Source: Strigamia acuminata (Eukaryota > Arthropoda > Chilopoda > Geophilomorpha > Linotaeniidae). Taken from it: a stretch of 64,000 nucleotides of DNA. Positions 24,192 to 36,231 of the stretch are shown here, one piece after another. Both the position numbers and the translations under genes were made by a program. Below the pieces are notes generated by a model. That model was not told the DNA's origin. It searched no databases and saw only the letters and a list, made by a program, of their open reading frames with translations. Positions within the stretch are counted from its first letter, which is position 1, and every line of letters starts with the position of its first letter. The stretch lies in the NCBI GenBank assembly GCA_949358305.1, contig OX442314.1, forward strand, positions 16,485,060 through 16,549,059. The letters run 5' to 3'.

Positions 24192-27100
24192 ATGGGTAAA
24201 CGAAATACTTTAATTGCGACCCTTAAAAACCAAAGTTATCTTTCGCTTAAGTCTCCAAGTAAGCTAATCATAAATTTAATCATTAATTGACAGTATAAAA
24301 ATTGCTACAATTTGTTTACAGCAGTGGCCGACGATGCGGATGAAACGTTTTCAATTGCGAATTGGCTAAATGCTCTTAATAACGATGCTGATATCACACC
24401 AAGTAAGCTATACTTTCCTTCATTTGGTGAATGAATTTAATTTACATTCTTTTAAATAAATTTTTAAGGTCTACATAAATTTATCGCGAAGGCCGAGAAT
24501 TTCGACAACAAAGTATCAGAATACGATGTCATTTTGGATTTACTGAAAAGTGATGACGCAAAAACAAATCCGTATAAGCAAATATTAATTATTTTGGAAA
24601 CGAAGAATTTATCTAAAGGGGACGTACGTATTTGTGAAATCAATAACGGTTTAAAAGTAATTAATATTTTATGTTTTGGAATAGTTGGGAGAAATTTACA
24701 AGGTGTTGGAGCTCATAATTTTACGAATTGTGGACGATTTATCCGAGTACACGCTTGTTGGTAACGATATCGTGCAGTTTGTGTGTAATAGCTGCATGAC
24801 TAATGTTTATTGGATGCTGGGAAACAAGAAATCTCAACCTGTTAAGAAAACCTTAAAACTGTTGTCGGTTTTTGTCTTGTTTAACCAACAAGCAGCGAGT
24901 GAAGTTTTGACGCACTTTGATTTTTCTAAAGAGGAGGTCAAAAAGTTGTATATGCGAACCGACATAAAAGTAATGTAATCTAACGTTATTGAATTAGCAA
25001 TTTTTTATAATATATTTTTTTCTTTAGGATGAGCAAAATATTAGAGTTTGTTACATTTATTTTCTGTTGTCGTTTTTATTCACTGACGACAACAAGATAA
25101 TTTTCCAACTAATGGAAAAGACAGGTAAGTAATGACTTAAAATGTTAGAATTTTACTTAGTACTAACATATATATTTTTTTAGAATTATTTAAGCCATTG
25201 TTTGCGTACTTGATTCGAGATTCGGCACCTGTCATTGATCAGTTCTTGTCAACCATTTTGGATAAGGTAGTTTTAATTTGTATTTATTAAAGTCTTTATA
25301 AAAAATAGTTGATTAAATTTTATTTATTAAAATTTATATTTTAGGTTATTTGCAATAAGGGAATACCAAAAACGGTGAAAGTGCATTTAGTAAATGGATC
25401 AACTTTATATCACATTGCCAAACTGTACACTTGGAATGGACAACAAGTTTGGGTTTACAAAAGGGCGAAAGGTGCTGGAAAACTGAAAGAGAAAAAAGAG
25501 AAGGAAGTCAATAAAGGGAGAGAAAACATTGAAGTAAATAAAGAAAATATAGCACGGTGTTTACCATATTTTAATATTTATTTATTTTTAGCCCTTTCCT
25601 GATGATCAGTTGAATGAAGAACAAAAACAAGTGTACGACGTTACGAATCAGTTTCTGTTAGCACTTTGTTGTTCGTACCAACATGGAATCATTTTCCACG
25701 ATTATCAGCTGGGCGCTGGAAAGTAGGAATTTATAAAGTTGTACACATTTGATAAATAGATTTTTAATTTGTTTTTAATTTGATTGATTTCAGGCATGTT
25801 AATTTTCTCGTGACGCAGCTGTTGCTTTCCATCAAGAATCCATATACATCGTCGTATATAACGAATTTATTTGTGCAAATTTTAAGTTCAGCGCCAGATC
25901 AGTTGAAATTCTACACTTCTTCCATTAAAAATGTAGTTGAACCACGACCTTCAGAACATTGGATAAATATATTGAATTTCTTAACTAAGGTACAATTTTA
26001 ATTACGTTATTTTATTTTCTTTACTGACTAATTTTTTTAATTTAGATTTACGATGGCCAAGATGTTGGACAATTTTTAGCGAGTTTAACAACCAAACTTA
26101 ACCCAAAGGAAATCGTGATTTTATCGTCACAGATTTTGTTTCCTAGTATAATCTCGCGTGATGTTGTAAGAAAAGGATTAAAGGTAATCTTTGATATTGA
26201 AATTGAAAGAATTGTTGTTAATTTACAATTTTTTTTATAGGACGAAGCATTGACAGTCAACAGGACGATGTTAGATTACTTAAGCCACTTAGTACAACGT
26301 TTATCGGAGTTTTGTGCTTTGTTGAAAGATTCAAGAAGTCATAACTTGAAATGCTTTGATGAATCAGACATTCCTGCCATCATCGAGGGAGTTGGAAAAT
26401 CTGCAGCTAAGGTATGAAGAATTTAAATTAGAAATTGGGTAGTTTTGTAATTTACGGTATTCTGTTTTAAATTAGATATTATTAGACGCAAATGAAATGG
26501 ATGAATTATGGGAACGCATGAAACGAATCAGCAACAGTAAGTTGAATGTTCTATTTGTTTATTTGAGAGATTTTAATTCGTGGATTTTATTTACAGAGGA
26601 GACATCGCGATTTGTGGAATTAGATTTGATTTTAGATATTCAAACGACATTAAAACAAATATTTCCATCGATGATGAAAGACTCGAAGTTTGATTTGATT
26701 GATATTATAGTAAACCGAAAAGATTTAATCAGGGGATTAACACCGACTGAGTTTTTGGTGTTTCAGCTAAAGGTTGTGGAATTGCTTGTAAAGATTGAAT
26801 CGCAGAAGGTTCGTAATTTTTTTGAAATTATTTTTGTTTGGATGTTTTGTTAATTTTTTCTTATTTTTATCATCTAGATTATTAGTAGTCCTATAGTGGA
26901 AACTTTAATCAATATCATCTTGGAGAAAAATGAGCATAACAGAAATAAGGCACCAGCTCTTTTAATCGGGGTATTAAAATTTAAAATAATTATTGATGGA
27001 TTGAAATGATTTTATTTTTATTTTTTTAGATGTTTGTCGGGTCAGACTTTTTTAACAGTTCGGACGAAATACAAATTTGGTGTAGCAATTTTTTTCTAAG

Positions 27101-30100
27101 TAGTAAAAATAAGAAAGTTGTTACATTTTTTGTTGATGTTATTTTAAAATTTATAAAAATAAATTTGCAAAATGGTAAGATTGTAATAGATTCAAAGTTT
27201 TGTTACAATTTAACATGAATATTTATTTTGAAGATGGTCAGGAATGTAAGGCTTCTACCGGCACAGTCAGTTGTATGATAAAACCTGCTTTTCAAATTTG
27301 GTCCGAAAACCGGGGATTCGTAAATGGTAATTTGCTTTTATAATTTAATTTCAAATACACGATATTAATAATTATAACTAATTTAATTTCAGATAAAAGT
27401 TGCCAGTTATTTTTAACAAATGTCTTAATTAACGTTTATCACATGGAACTGAACAAAAAACATATTGAAAAAATCTTTGAGAAAAACGAGTCAATTTTAC
27501 CGAAGAGTTTTCACGAATACATGAACATTTGTTCCGTGGACGGTGGAGTAATTCTTGAAGACGATCTCGAGGCGCCACAGCATGCATGGAAATCGTTAAT
27601 ATTTCTTATGAAGTATCGACACATCAAATTTGTATCGTTTGAGATGGAAACTATCATCGAAGACATAAATAGCATGAATGGATTTATGCGAAAATGTCTT
27701 ATTTATCAAATATTATTTTATATCGACATAATTTTAAACGAGCAAGTAAGTGATGTCAGTTTATGTGGTGTTTTAGCGTAATAATTTTGATTATTTTTTT
27801 TTTAAAAACTTATAGAATCCATACAAAACCGAAATTGTGCAATATTTTTTTAAATTGCTTAGTCACGTGGTAATTTCACCAAAAGATGGAGAAGTTCAGA
27901 AAATACCGTGTACACTTGTGTTCAGTCATCGGGCAATCAAGAATTGTTTTTTGAATTTGGAATTGGAAAGTGGTAGCAATTCGGTGTTTGAACTTATCAC
28001 GTTAGTTGGTGAACACTTCTACGAAATAGAACCTTTCTCATGGTACTCCAATCAAACTATGACGTTTGTGGAGAATTTAGCAGCTGACGATAAGAAGATG
28101 AGTTTGCAAATGAAGCAAGTTGTCGTTAGTATTTTTGAGCGTACTACGAATGTCGATATTTTGCGCGTGTTTGAAAGCTTGACGGAGATTGTTCTTGCGA
28201 AACACAGTTGGCTGGCTAAAATGTTGTGTTTGAGAATATGCGATGTTATTTCTCAAGATCACTCCTTACGTTTGTCTAATAAGGCTGCGGAAATTCTGTT
28301 AAGACAGATAAATAATAAGTCGATTGCTATTGAAGTTATGAAATTGATTAAATCAGTACCGGCGTACAGCTACAGTTTTAAACCAGGTAGGCATTTTTAT
28401 TTTGTTTTTGGTTCTGGGTTTATTAATTGTTTTAATTTTATTTTAGGAGTGTTGAAAAGTTTTCTTGTTGAAAAGAAACAACATGCGGTCAAAGTGCTCG
28501 CTTATGCGCTTTCTCAGAACGAATTTCTTCGCAAAGAATTTGAAGATTTGTGTCTGGACGAGGATTTAAGCGATTTAAATCATAAAAGTGTTCTTCAAAT
28601 TTTGCAAGTTTATTTGCAAAGTCACAAGTCGTTGCTCAAAGATTTATTAACGGAAGAGAAATCTAGTGTTATTGGTATAAAATACGTTCATTTCAGTAAA
28701 AAATGAAGTGATTTTTAATGTATTTTTTTACTTTCAATAACAGAAAAACTCTCATTGGTGACTGGAACGTTAGAAAAAAGAGGAATTTTAAATATCAGTT
28801 CAAAAACAATTGATATCTATTTGGATTTAATCGACTTGAATGTCAAAGGTAGATGAGTTTTTAATTTTATAAATTAACATAAATGGTAATTACTTATAAA
28901 CTTTTTTGTGTGCAAAATTATAGATTGGGAAAGCATTCAAGAGAACATGAAAAGTGAAATACTGGTATTAGACGATGATAAGGACCTAGAAAGAATTAGA
29001 ACTTTGTGTAGATTTTCAAACGATAAAGGTTTTTGGAATCATTTGATGAAAAAGTGTTTTAAGCGTGTTCAAGATGACGTGCAACTTTATCTTCTGAAAT
29101 CTTTGCTATTAATTCAGGAAAAAGTAAAAAAAAATATTCAATTATTTTTGTTTCAATGGGAATTAAAATATTTATTATGTTTGCAGGTCAAAGAATTCGC
29201 TACCAAATACAGTAAACTAAATTGGAACGAATTAATAAAAAATGTTTTGCTGATTTCTCTGAAGTAAGTAAACGTTAAATTAATTTAAAAATAATATAGG
29301 CTGATTTATTTTTTTATACAAAATGTATTAGTGATGTCATGAAAAGCGAATTTCTTGAATTTATACATGAATTTGTTCACAAGTATAACATCTATGTGGA
29401 AGCTGAGTTTATTTGTGACATGATTTTCGGTCATTCAAATTTTATGACTATCATGTTAGCCAATCATGCCAATTATTCTAAATCTAAAGGTAAATTAATG
29501 AAAATTATTAGAATATATATATAACTGATAACTTTTTTCAACTATTTCAGAATTATTGGTCGATATTTTAATCGAATTAACAAAACGAGATACGAAAATC
29601 ATCAAATCCGTGAACATTCCATTATTTCTTGCAAGTTATAATGCTTCTTTAAGTTTGTTCGACCAAAAAATATTGTATTTAATACATCTGTATCATGTAA
29701 ATGGAGTTAGTTTTGACGAATACAAGTAATATTTTGTATAGAACTTTATTACATACAAGCAATTAATTTTTTAAAATTTGTTAAGACCATTTTTATGGGG
29801 TCGAATGGCTGTCGACTTTTATTCCGTTCGGAAAGATACAAGTTCTGAAAAGAAGAAAGCGCCTGCAGTTGAGGACGTGCTGCAGCATTTTGATAAAGCA
29901 ATGCTAATGGAGACAGCAATGAAGTTTCCTGTTGATTTGGTTCTACAAGTAAGCAGCATGAAATGATAAACGGGCTTTTATTTTGTTTAATTTTATCATT
30001 TTGTTTTGTAGCCAGAAATTAACGAAAGTATAAACGATTCGACCAGATTGGATCCACGATTTTTGTTTCCATTGCTGAGTACTTTATTATCTCCAAGTAA

Positions 30101-32688
30101 TAACGTGCATTTTTATAAGAAGAAAGAAAAATGAAAAAATTATTGTGTTTTTTTTATAGGTTTTGTTCTAAATTGCATAAAATTTTTGGATTGTAAAGTT
30201 TTGCCAGTAATATTTGCGTCGTTAAGTAGTAACTGCTCTGACATGAGAAAAACAGGATATTACACGTTGATGCTCATTAACGAACATTTGGAAAAGGCGA
30301 AGTAAGATTTTTTTGCGATATTGTTCGAAAACAGTATTTTAACGATAATACATTTTATGTACAGATACAGCAACAAAGGAATTTGGCTTCACTTGTTATC
30401 GATACTGAAAAATGGAATTAAAACGGAAAATATGAAGTTACCTAATGTTTTAAGCGTTTATTTAGCAAAAGTGACTCCCGCCTTGCATTCTTTTGGTACG
30501 CATTGCTTTGATTATTTTATTTATTGCCTACTTTTTGATATTTTTTATTTCAGAGGATCCACTGCATAAGATTGTTGCGTCTTTCTTGCTGCTAAAGTCT
30601 GATTTGGATATGCAGAATGTGCCAGATTTTTTGCATCTTTTTAACAGCGGTTATTTGGAGGTAATTTTTGAATTGGACCAATTTATTTTATTTTATTTTA
30701 AATTTTCTTTAATGTTTTAGCGTGATAAGCACAGAGAGTGGATATTAAATCTTTTAATTGATGGCGTTAAAGATGTTTCGGATTATTTCTTATGCGAAAA
30801 CAAGTTTTTAATTAAAATTATGTTATCGTTTTGCGACTCTGCTGTCTGCAAGCAGGAAACAGTGGTAAGAAATGTCATTATTTCTAAATTTAAATGATTT
30901 GCAATTAATTATTTATTTCTATTAGGTTCAAATTTTGCTGCTCTTGATTGTTTTTGCTGACATTCCAACTGCAGCTCGAAGACTAGTAGCTTTGGGAGGC
31001 GTGTTACCATATCTGCATCAAATTTTAGCCAAACAGTAAGAATTCAGTTTAATCGTTCAATCATTTGTCTTATTATTATTATTATTTTAAACTCTTAGTG
31101 GTTCTACTAATTCCACAATATTGACTTATGCGATTTGTTTTATTAACAAATTATGGTTGTCAATGATTAAATCTAAGAAATGTGATCAGCTGAATGAAGA
31201 ATCAGAACCGAACGATGCAGACAAGGCAGCGGACAACCGAGCATATTTATTGAACATGTATTCAAGTGCTATTGAGTTTCACCTAGTGTGTAATACGTGC
31301 ATGGATTTAGTTGCGTAAGTAGAATTCTCATTTATTTTGCTTTAAATGACTTACGGTAATAAATTTTTATTTTTTTTAGTGCTAATCCAAAATTACATGA
31401 TTGGGAAGTTCTTACGTCGACATTGGCATCCATATACGATCACATGGGTTCAAGAAATGACATGAAGTTTTATACTGCTATCATTGCGTCTCCGGAGCAA
31501 ATAGACAACGTTTTGAAAATTCATAAACTTGTACTGGAGAAACATATGACTGGTTTTCGGAATGGAATAGAGCCGGGGTAAATTATATTTAAAGTAAAAA
31601 TTAAAAATTTTTTTTTAAATAATTTTTTGTTTTCAATATTAATAGATTTTCATCCGCTGTGTCTGCAAACAACAAATTGGCAGTCAACAAAATCCTGTTA
31701 GAGTTTTGTTTGTGGTCTATGGAAAACGATTCGTTCAAATCTGATGTTACAGCTTTTTACCAAACGTGTTTCCGTGTGGTCGAGTATATCCTGATGTCAC
31801 CGTATTTCACAGAAACGGCCGAATACCAGATGAAATTTCTCAAATTTATTGAGAAATTATTCTCGATTGAAACGTGTGAAGGAGAATTGATCGCTCGACA
31901 GATATTGAAACGAACGAGGCAAAACAACGTCGTCTTGTCTGGTTTACTGCAATGTTACTCGCACTGTAACCCATATTCCGAAGAAACTGCATCCATTTCA
32001 TTACTGACTCAATTAAACGCAACTATGAGAGTTGTTTTAATGGAAATAAGAGACGACTTATCACAATGGTTCGTTGAAAGCAGCGAGGACGACAGATTAA
32101 GCTGGAGAAGAGCAATTGACTGTTACAACGCACTCTCACGTCATAAATCAGCAGTGACAGGTAAGTGAAGTAGATTATAAAGGTGGAAATCAGGGGGTAC
32201 GACATTCAACCGAATCTCTGACATGGGCTTTCGAATCTTCCAATCCCCACATTTTATAAAAATTTTGAATTTTTTGTCGAAAATTGGACAAAAGTTAAAA
32301 TATTTTTGACTTTTTTATTAAAATAATCATCTAAATCTTTCCGAATCCTATGAAAGATTCGAATCTCTGACACGCAGATTCTGATTGTCGTACCCCCTGG
32401 TGGAAATAATAAAAAGAAGTAGTAATTACAATAATTTTTAAACAAAATTGAAAATTACAAAGGTAAAATGATGAATTGTAAAGAATGTTTTTATTTTTGT
32501 AATTTTTAGTTTCAACCCAATGTTCGCTCAGCATCTTAGCATGCGAATTTCTTCTACGCAAAACTACTCCGCATCTGTTCGATTCATTAGGTCAGTCGTC
32601 AGGAGTTATACGCAAACTAAGGAAACGAAGTCTAGAAAAGTGTGTAATCGACACTGATAGAAAAGCGAAGCATAAAAAGAGACACTAA
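24192..32688 (+). CDS. URB1: URB1/Npa1-like nucleolar ribosome-biogenesis scaffold
   Basis: Npa1/URB1 is a very large nucleolar scaffold that acts in early pre-60S assembly. I join 35 phase-consistent exons into 2017 residues (human about 2270). Exons: 24192-24258, 24322-24402, 24469-24623, 24685-24969, 25028-25124, 25184-25266, 25345-25533, 25592-25722, 25794-25989, 26046-26183, 26241-26411, 26476-26536, 26597-26808, 26878-26970, 27030-27174, 27234-27326, 27393-27745, 27816-28386, 28447-28674, 28744-28848, 28924-29123, 29187-29263, 29332-29489, 29551-29725, 29786-29948, 30012-30096, 30160-30301, 30365-30495, 30554-30660, 30721-30864, 30926-31035, 31099-31314, 31380-31577, 31646-32160, 32510-32688. 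The protein is helical-repeat-like and Leu-rich. The N-terminal part (VLELIILRIVDDLSEYTLVG; VHLVNGSTLYHIAKLY) fits Npa1, LLLIVFADIPTAARRLVALGG fits the C-terminal NopRA1 region, and the tail is basic (RKAKHKKRH). AATAAA is at 32784-32789. Confidence 0.85.
32191..32399. mobile_element. hAT-type MITE with perfect 8-bp target-site duplication
   Basis: A 209-bp element in the last intron of URB1. Its ends are inverted: the left end CAGGGGGTACGACA matches the reverse complement of the right end TGTCGTACCCCCTG over 14 bases, and similarity continues imperfectly inward (GAATCTCTGACA near both ends). It is flanked by identical 8-bp direct repeats GTGGAAAT at 32183-32190 and 32400-32407. CAGGG termini and 8-bp duplications are hallmarks of the hAT superfamily. 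It has no ORF and is therefore non-autonomous. Confidence 0.93.
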
Positions 32689-32929
32689 ACTTAGTAGTGT
32701 TAATCCAATTCAGCTTCTGTATTATTTTTAAACGATTTTATATGGTTCGTTTGTAAAAGCAGCAAAAAAAAATATGTGTACAAAATAAAGAAGTGAGGGA
32801 AATAATTATTTTATATAATATTGTTATTGGTACATATATACTTTTCGTTAATAATTACACCAGTCTTTAAATCGACTTTAAATATAAAATTGCCAGTCTT
32901 AACTGTTCTAAATTTCTTTTTAACTTAAT

Positions 32930-35526
32930 TTATACAATTTGTTTTGACGGAGACTTGATTCGTCGTTTATGTGGCTTTTTCGGTTTGGTGTGTTGGGTGG
33001 TTACATCTGGTGCTGCAGACTGCGAGTGGTGTCCTACAGGCTCGTCTGGTGGGTTAGGAGCGTCGTCAGAGAGAGCAGGAGCTTGTGTTGTGTGATCAGG
33101 GGGTATTTCTATAACTTCTACTGCTGGGTGATTACTAGTTATTTCTATAACTTCTATTGCTGGGTGATTACTAGTTATTTCTAAAACTTCTAATGCTGGC
33201 CGACTACTGGTTATTTCCACAACTTTATCAGTTAACTGATTATTGGTTATTTCTATAACTTCTACTGCTGGCTTATGAGTTATGTCTATAACTTCTATTG
33301 CTGGCTGACTACTGGTTATTTCTATAACTTCTACTGGTGGCTGATTACTGGTTATTTTATTAACTTCTATTGCTGGCTGATTAGTGGTTATTTCTATAAC
33401 TTCTACTGGTGGCTGATTACTGGTTATTTTATTAACTTCTATTGCTGGCTGATTAGTGGTTATTTCTATAACTTCTACTGGTGGCTGATTACTGGTTATT
33501 TTATTAACTTCTATTGCTGGCTGATTAGTGGTTATTTCTACAACTTTATCATTTAACGGTAACTGATTATTGGTTATTTCTATAACTTTTTCTGCTGGCT
33601 GATTACTGGTTATTTCAAGAACTTCTACTGTTGGCTGATGGGTAGGTATTTCTATAACTTCTATTGCGGGCTGATTACTGGTTATTTCCACTACTTTATC
33701 AGGTAACTGATTACTGGTTATTTCCACTACTTTATCTGTTAGCTGATTACTGGTTATTTCTATAATTTCTACTGCTGGGTGATTAGTAGTTATTTCTAGA
33801 AACTCTATTACTGGGTGATTACTGGTTATGTCTATAATTTCTACTGTTGGGTGATTAGTAGTTATTTCTAGAAACTCTATTGCTGGGTGATTACTTGTTA
33901 TGTCTATAATTTCTACTGGGTGATTACTGGTTATTTCTAGAAACTCTGTTGCTGGCTGATTATTGGGTAATTCTCTAAGTCCTAGTGCCGGCTGATCATT
34001 GAAAAATTCTCTAAGTCCTAGTCCTGGCTCATTACTGGTTATTTCTAGAGACTCTGTTGTTGGCTGATTATTGGGTAATTCTCTAAGTCCTAGTGCTGGC
34101 TGATTATTGGGTAATTCTCTAAGTCCTAGTGCTGGCGGATTACTGGTTGTTTCTAGAAACTCTGTTGCTTGCTGATTATTGGGTAATTCTCTAAGTCCTA
34201 GTGCTGGCGGATTACTGGTTATTTCCAGTACTTTTACTGCTGACTGACCTTTGGTTGTGTCAAGAAGTTTTGTTACTGGGTGATGAGTGGTTGGCATTCC
34301 TGTTCCATGTGATGACCAAACACCATTCAGCGTTCTTGAAAATAATGGAGGATGCGAAGTAATAGTTTGTAATTTTACTGCTTCTGTTACTTGGACATTT
34401 TTTGTCGAGTGGACTCCTGTGCGTATTGTTGAAGATTCTTTAGAAATGGCAGCTCCAGGTTGGGGTGTTTTTGGTTTACCGTCAGCTGTAGGCTGAGTGA
34501 CCACTGCAGGAAGTTGATTGATAGTTGCCAGTTTTTCAGTAACCACTACAGCAGGTTGATTGCCAGTTGACAGTTTTTCAGTAACCACTACAGCAGGTTG
34601 ATTGACAGTTGACAGTTTTTCAGTAACTACTACAGCAGGTTGATTGACAGTTGACAGTTTTTCAGTAACTACTACAGCAGGTTGATTGACAGTTGCCAGT
34701 TTTTCAGTAACCACTGTAGGAGGTTGATCGATAGTTGCCAGTTTTTCAGTGACTACTGCAGGAGGGTTAGTGGCAGCTGTAGGTTGTGTTATTGGTTTTG
34801 TTTGAAGTGGTATTGGTTTAGCAGGTGCACGAGTGGCTTGACGGACTTGTGGATTTGGTATAAGAATTGGTTTTGTAGGTTTGGTTACAGGTTTTCGTCT
34901 GTTGTGTGCATTTTTATTTTTCGGTTTTGTTGTTGTTGTTGTTGTTGTTGTTGTTGCCGGTAGAAGAGGCGTTGGTGATGCCGAATTTTCTGTTTCTTGT
35001 GGAACTTTAAACTGGTCGAGTCTTCTGTGATCGAGAACGCCTTGTTCTGAAACAATAGTAAATAAGACAAGACTTGGAAAAATTGTCAAATAATATGCAC
35101 TTTTGAAAAAAGTTTGGACAAACTCAACAGCACAAGATGCTGCGTTTGTCTTGCACTTATCAAAAGAGAATTTCGGAACAAACTTTCGTAATATTTGTAT
35201 CCTGGCGCTTTTCTGAAGGTCTCGTCTCCTTGAATGTACTTGTAGTTAAATCCTTTCCCTTCCAACCAAGTTTCGTCTGCTTCTGAGAACTTTTTGTCGT
35301 ACTGTCGACATTTTGTCGCTTTGAAGGCAATGGACCAGCATTCACTTCGCATTTGACAGTTGATAATACATTGAATGACCACCTGCTTTTGTTGGATGTT
35401 CAAGGGCTGAGCTGTTGGCATAACATCTTCGTAGAGCAAGCGCATGTTTCTGTTGGCTACCTGTCCGTGTGTCATAACTCCAAATGTGATATAAATACAC
35501 AGTATCAATAAAACTCCTAGCTTCAT
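32930..35526 (-). CDS. Secreted PAN-like domain protein with long Thr/Pro-rich tandem repeats
   Basis: Not a protein I can name. Two exons on the minus strand: 35526-35184 and 35046-32930, giving about 819 residues. Residues 1-22 are a signal peptide (MKLGVLLILCIYITFGV...). Residues about 50-75 show CIINC-x5-C-x9-C, a PAN/apple-like cysteine pattern. After the intron come an acidic linker, a run of nine Thr from a GTT microsatellite, a basic KPKNKNAHNRRKP patch, about six 14-residue repeats (VVVTEKLSTVNQPA) and roughly 30 12-residue repeats (VIEITSNQPAIE), then a basic tail KPHKRRIKSPSK. The repeats are Thr/Ser/Pro-rich and could be O-glycosylated, as in mucin-like or extracellular-matrix proteins. 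Donor choice is uncertain: GTTTGT after 35184 is preferred for phase; a GTGCAA site slightly downstream also fits. It is 241 bp tail-to-tail from URB1. Confidence 0.8.
33095..34270 (-). repeat. 36-bp (12-codon) coding tandem repeat array
   Basis: About 30 units encoding variants of EITSNQPAIEVI, all in frame. Units with LRELPNNQPALG lie toward 34000-34200 and are a diverged subfamily. The 12-residue period with conserved Asn-x-Pro/His-Ala at one position suggests a repeated structural or glycosylated module. Confidence 0.85.
33311..33538 (-). repeat. 72-bp higher-order repeat, three near-identical copies
   Basis: Within the 36-bp array, a two-unit block encoding ITTNQPAIEVNK plus ITSNQPPVEVIE is repeated three times with no base difference that I can see. 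The surrounding units differ at many positions, so this block expanded recently. Confidence 0.8.
34497..34770 (-). repeat. 42-bp (14-codon) coding tandem repeat array
   Basis: About six units encoding variants of TEKLSTVNQPAVVV. Two adjacent units are identical and the outer ones have diverged. The array stays in frame and precedes the 36-bp array in the protein. Confidence 0.85.
34928..34954. repeat. (GTT)n microsatellite in coding sequence
   Basis: About nine GTT units on the plus strand, read as a polythreonine run on the minus strand in the PAN-repeat protein. Such runs change length easily, so alleles probably differ here. Confidence 0.85.
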
Positions 35527-36231
35527 TCTGTTGATGTCATTAACGATAAATGGGCCAGATATTATATTCTATAAAAAAAAATAAAGCTGTATGTTTAATG
35601 GAATTGAGTAATGCGTCGTTAAAAATGGCAACAATTTTTTTGTTTTGTTGTCAAGTTACATTTGAGATGGGAAGAATGTTTAAAAAATTTCATACCGTTT
35701 GTCGCTAACCGTTTACAGTTTGCTGGCAAGAAATGTATAAGTTGTGGAAGAAAACTTCTGATTTGTCACTGCAAAAGTTGAACTTACCTGTAGTTCCGGC
35801 TAACGAATGTGGCAATTGATCTAAAAAATGCAGCTCCACTCTTCAAAGTGGCCACTTACTTCTCAGGTGATTGTAGCTCACATGACTATTGTTTTTTGAA
35901 TCAAATATCATATGATTGCGTTGGAAGTTGGAATTTTTAAATGGAAATAAAGTGTTCACTTGCGAAGAGAATGTTAGATATTTGGAAATGATTTCTCGGT
36001 TATATTTAGTTGGGTTTATTATTTTTCTATGTGGAATGGATTTTTGGGGGATTTTTTTTGTGGAAAATTTTGAGAGAATATTCAAAACATGTAATGTGAA
36101 TCAAAATGAATAATTGTCAATCGTAAAAATTGACGTAAATTGTTTTGATTTGAATTACATTTTGGCGAGGAACTTTAAGGTTTGGTGTGTATATTTATTT
36201 CACATTTACATGACCGGTTAGTACATTTTTT
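35527..36231. other. Intergenic region between the PAN-repeat gene and TXNDC16
   Basis: About 700 bp, AT-rich. It holds the upstream region of the PAN-repeat gene and the 3' UTR of TXNDC16, with a minus-strand AATAAA (TTTATT at 36194-36199) 33 bp past the stop. Overlapping small ORFs on both strands at 35843-36113 look accidental. Confidence 0.5.

Noticed and set aside
33095-34770. Regularly spaced repeats resembling a CRISPR array
   Set aside because: Units are contiguous 36-bp and 42-bp coding repeats with no unique spacers, in a eukaryotic gene.
33095-34963. Repetitive plus-strand ORFs (Tyr/Trp/Phe-rich or Cys-rich) opposite the PAN-repeat gene
   Set aside because: They are antisense shadows of the tandem repeats; the minus-strand frame has a signal peptide, a domain and 719 open codons.
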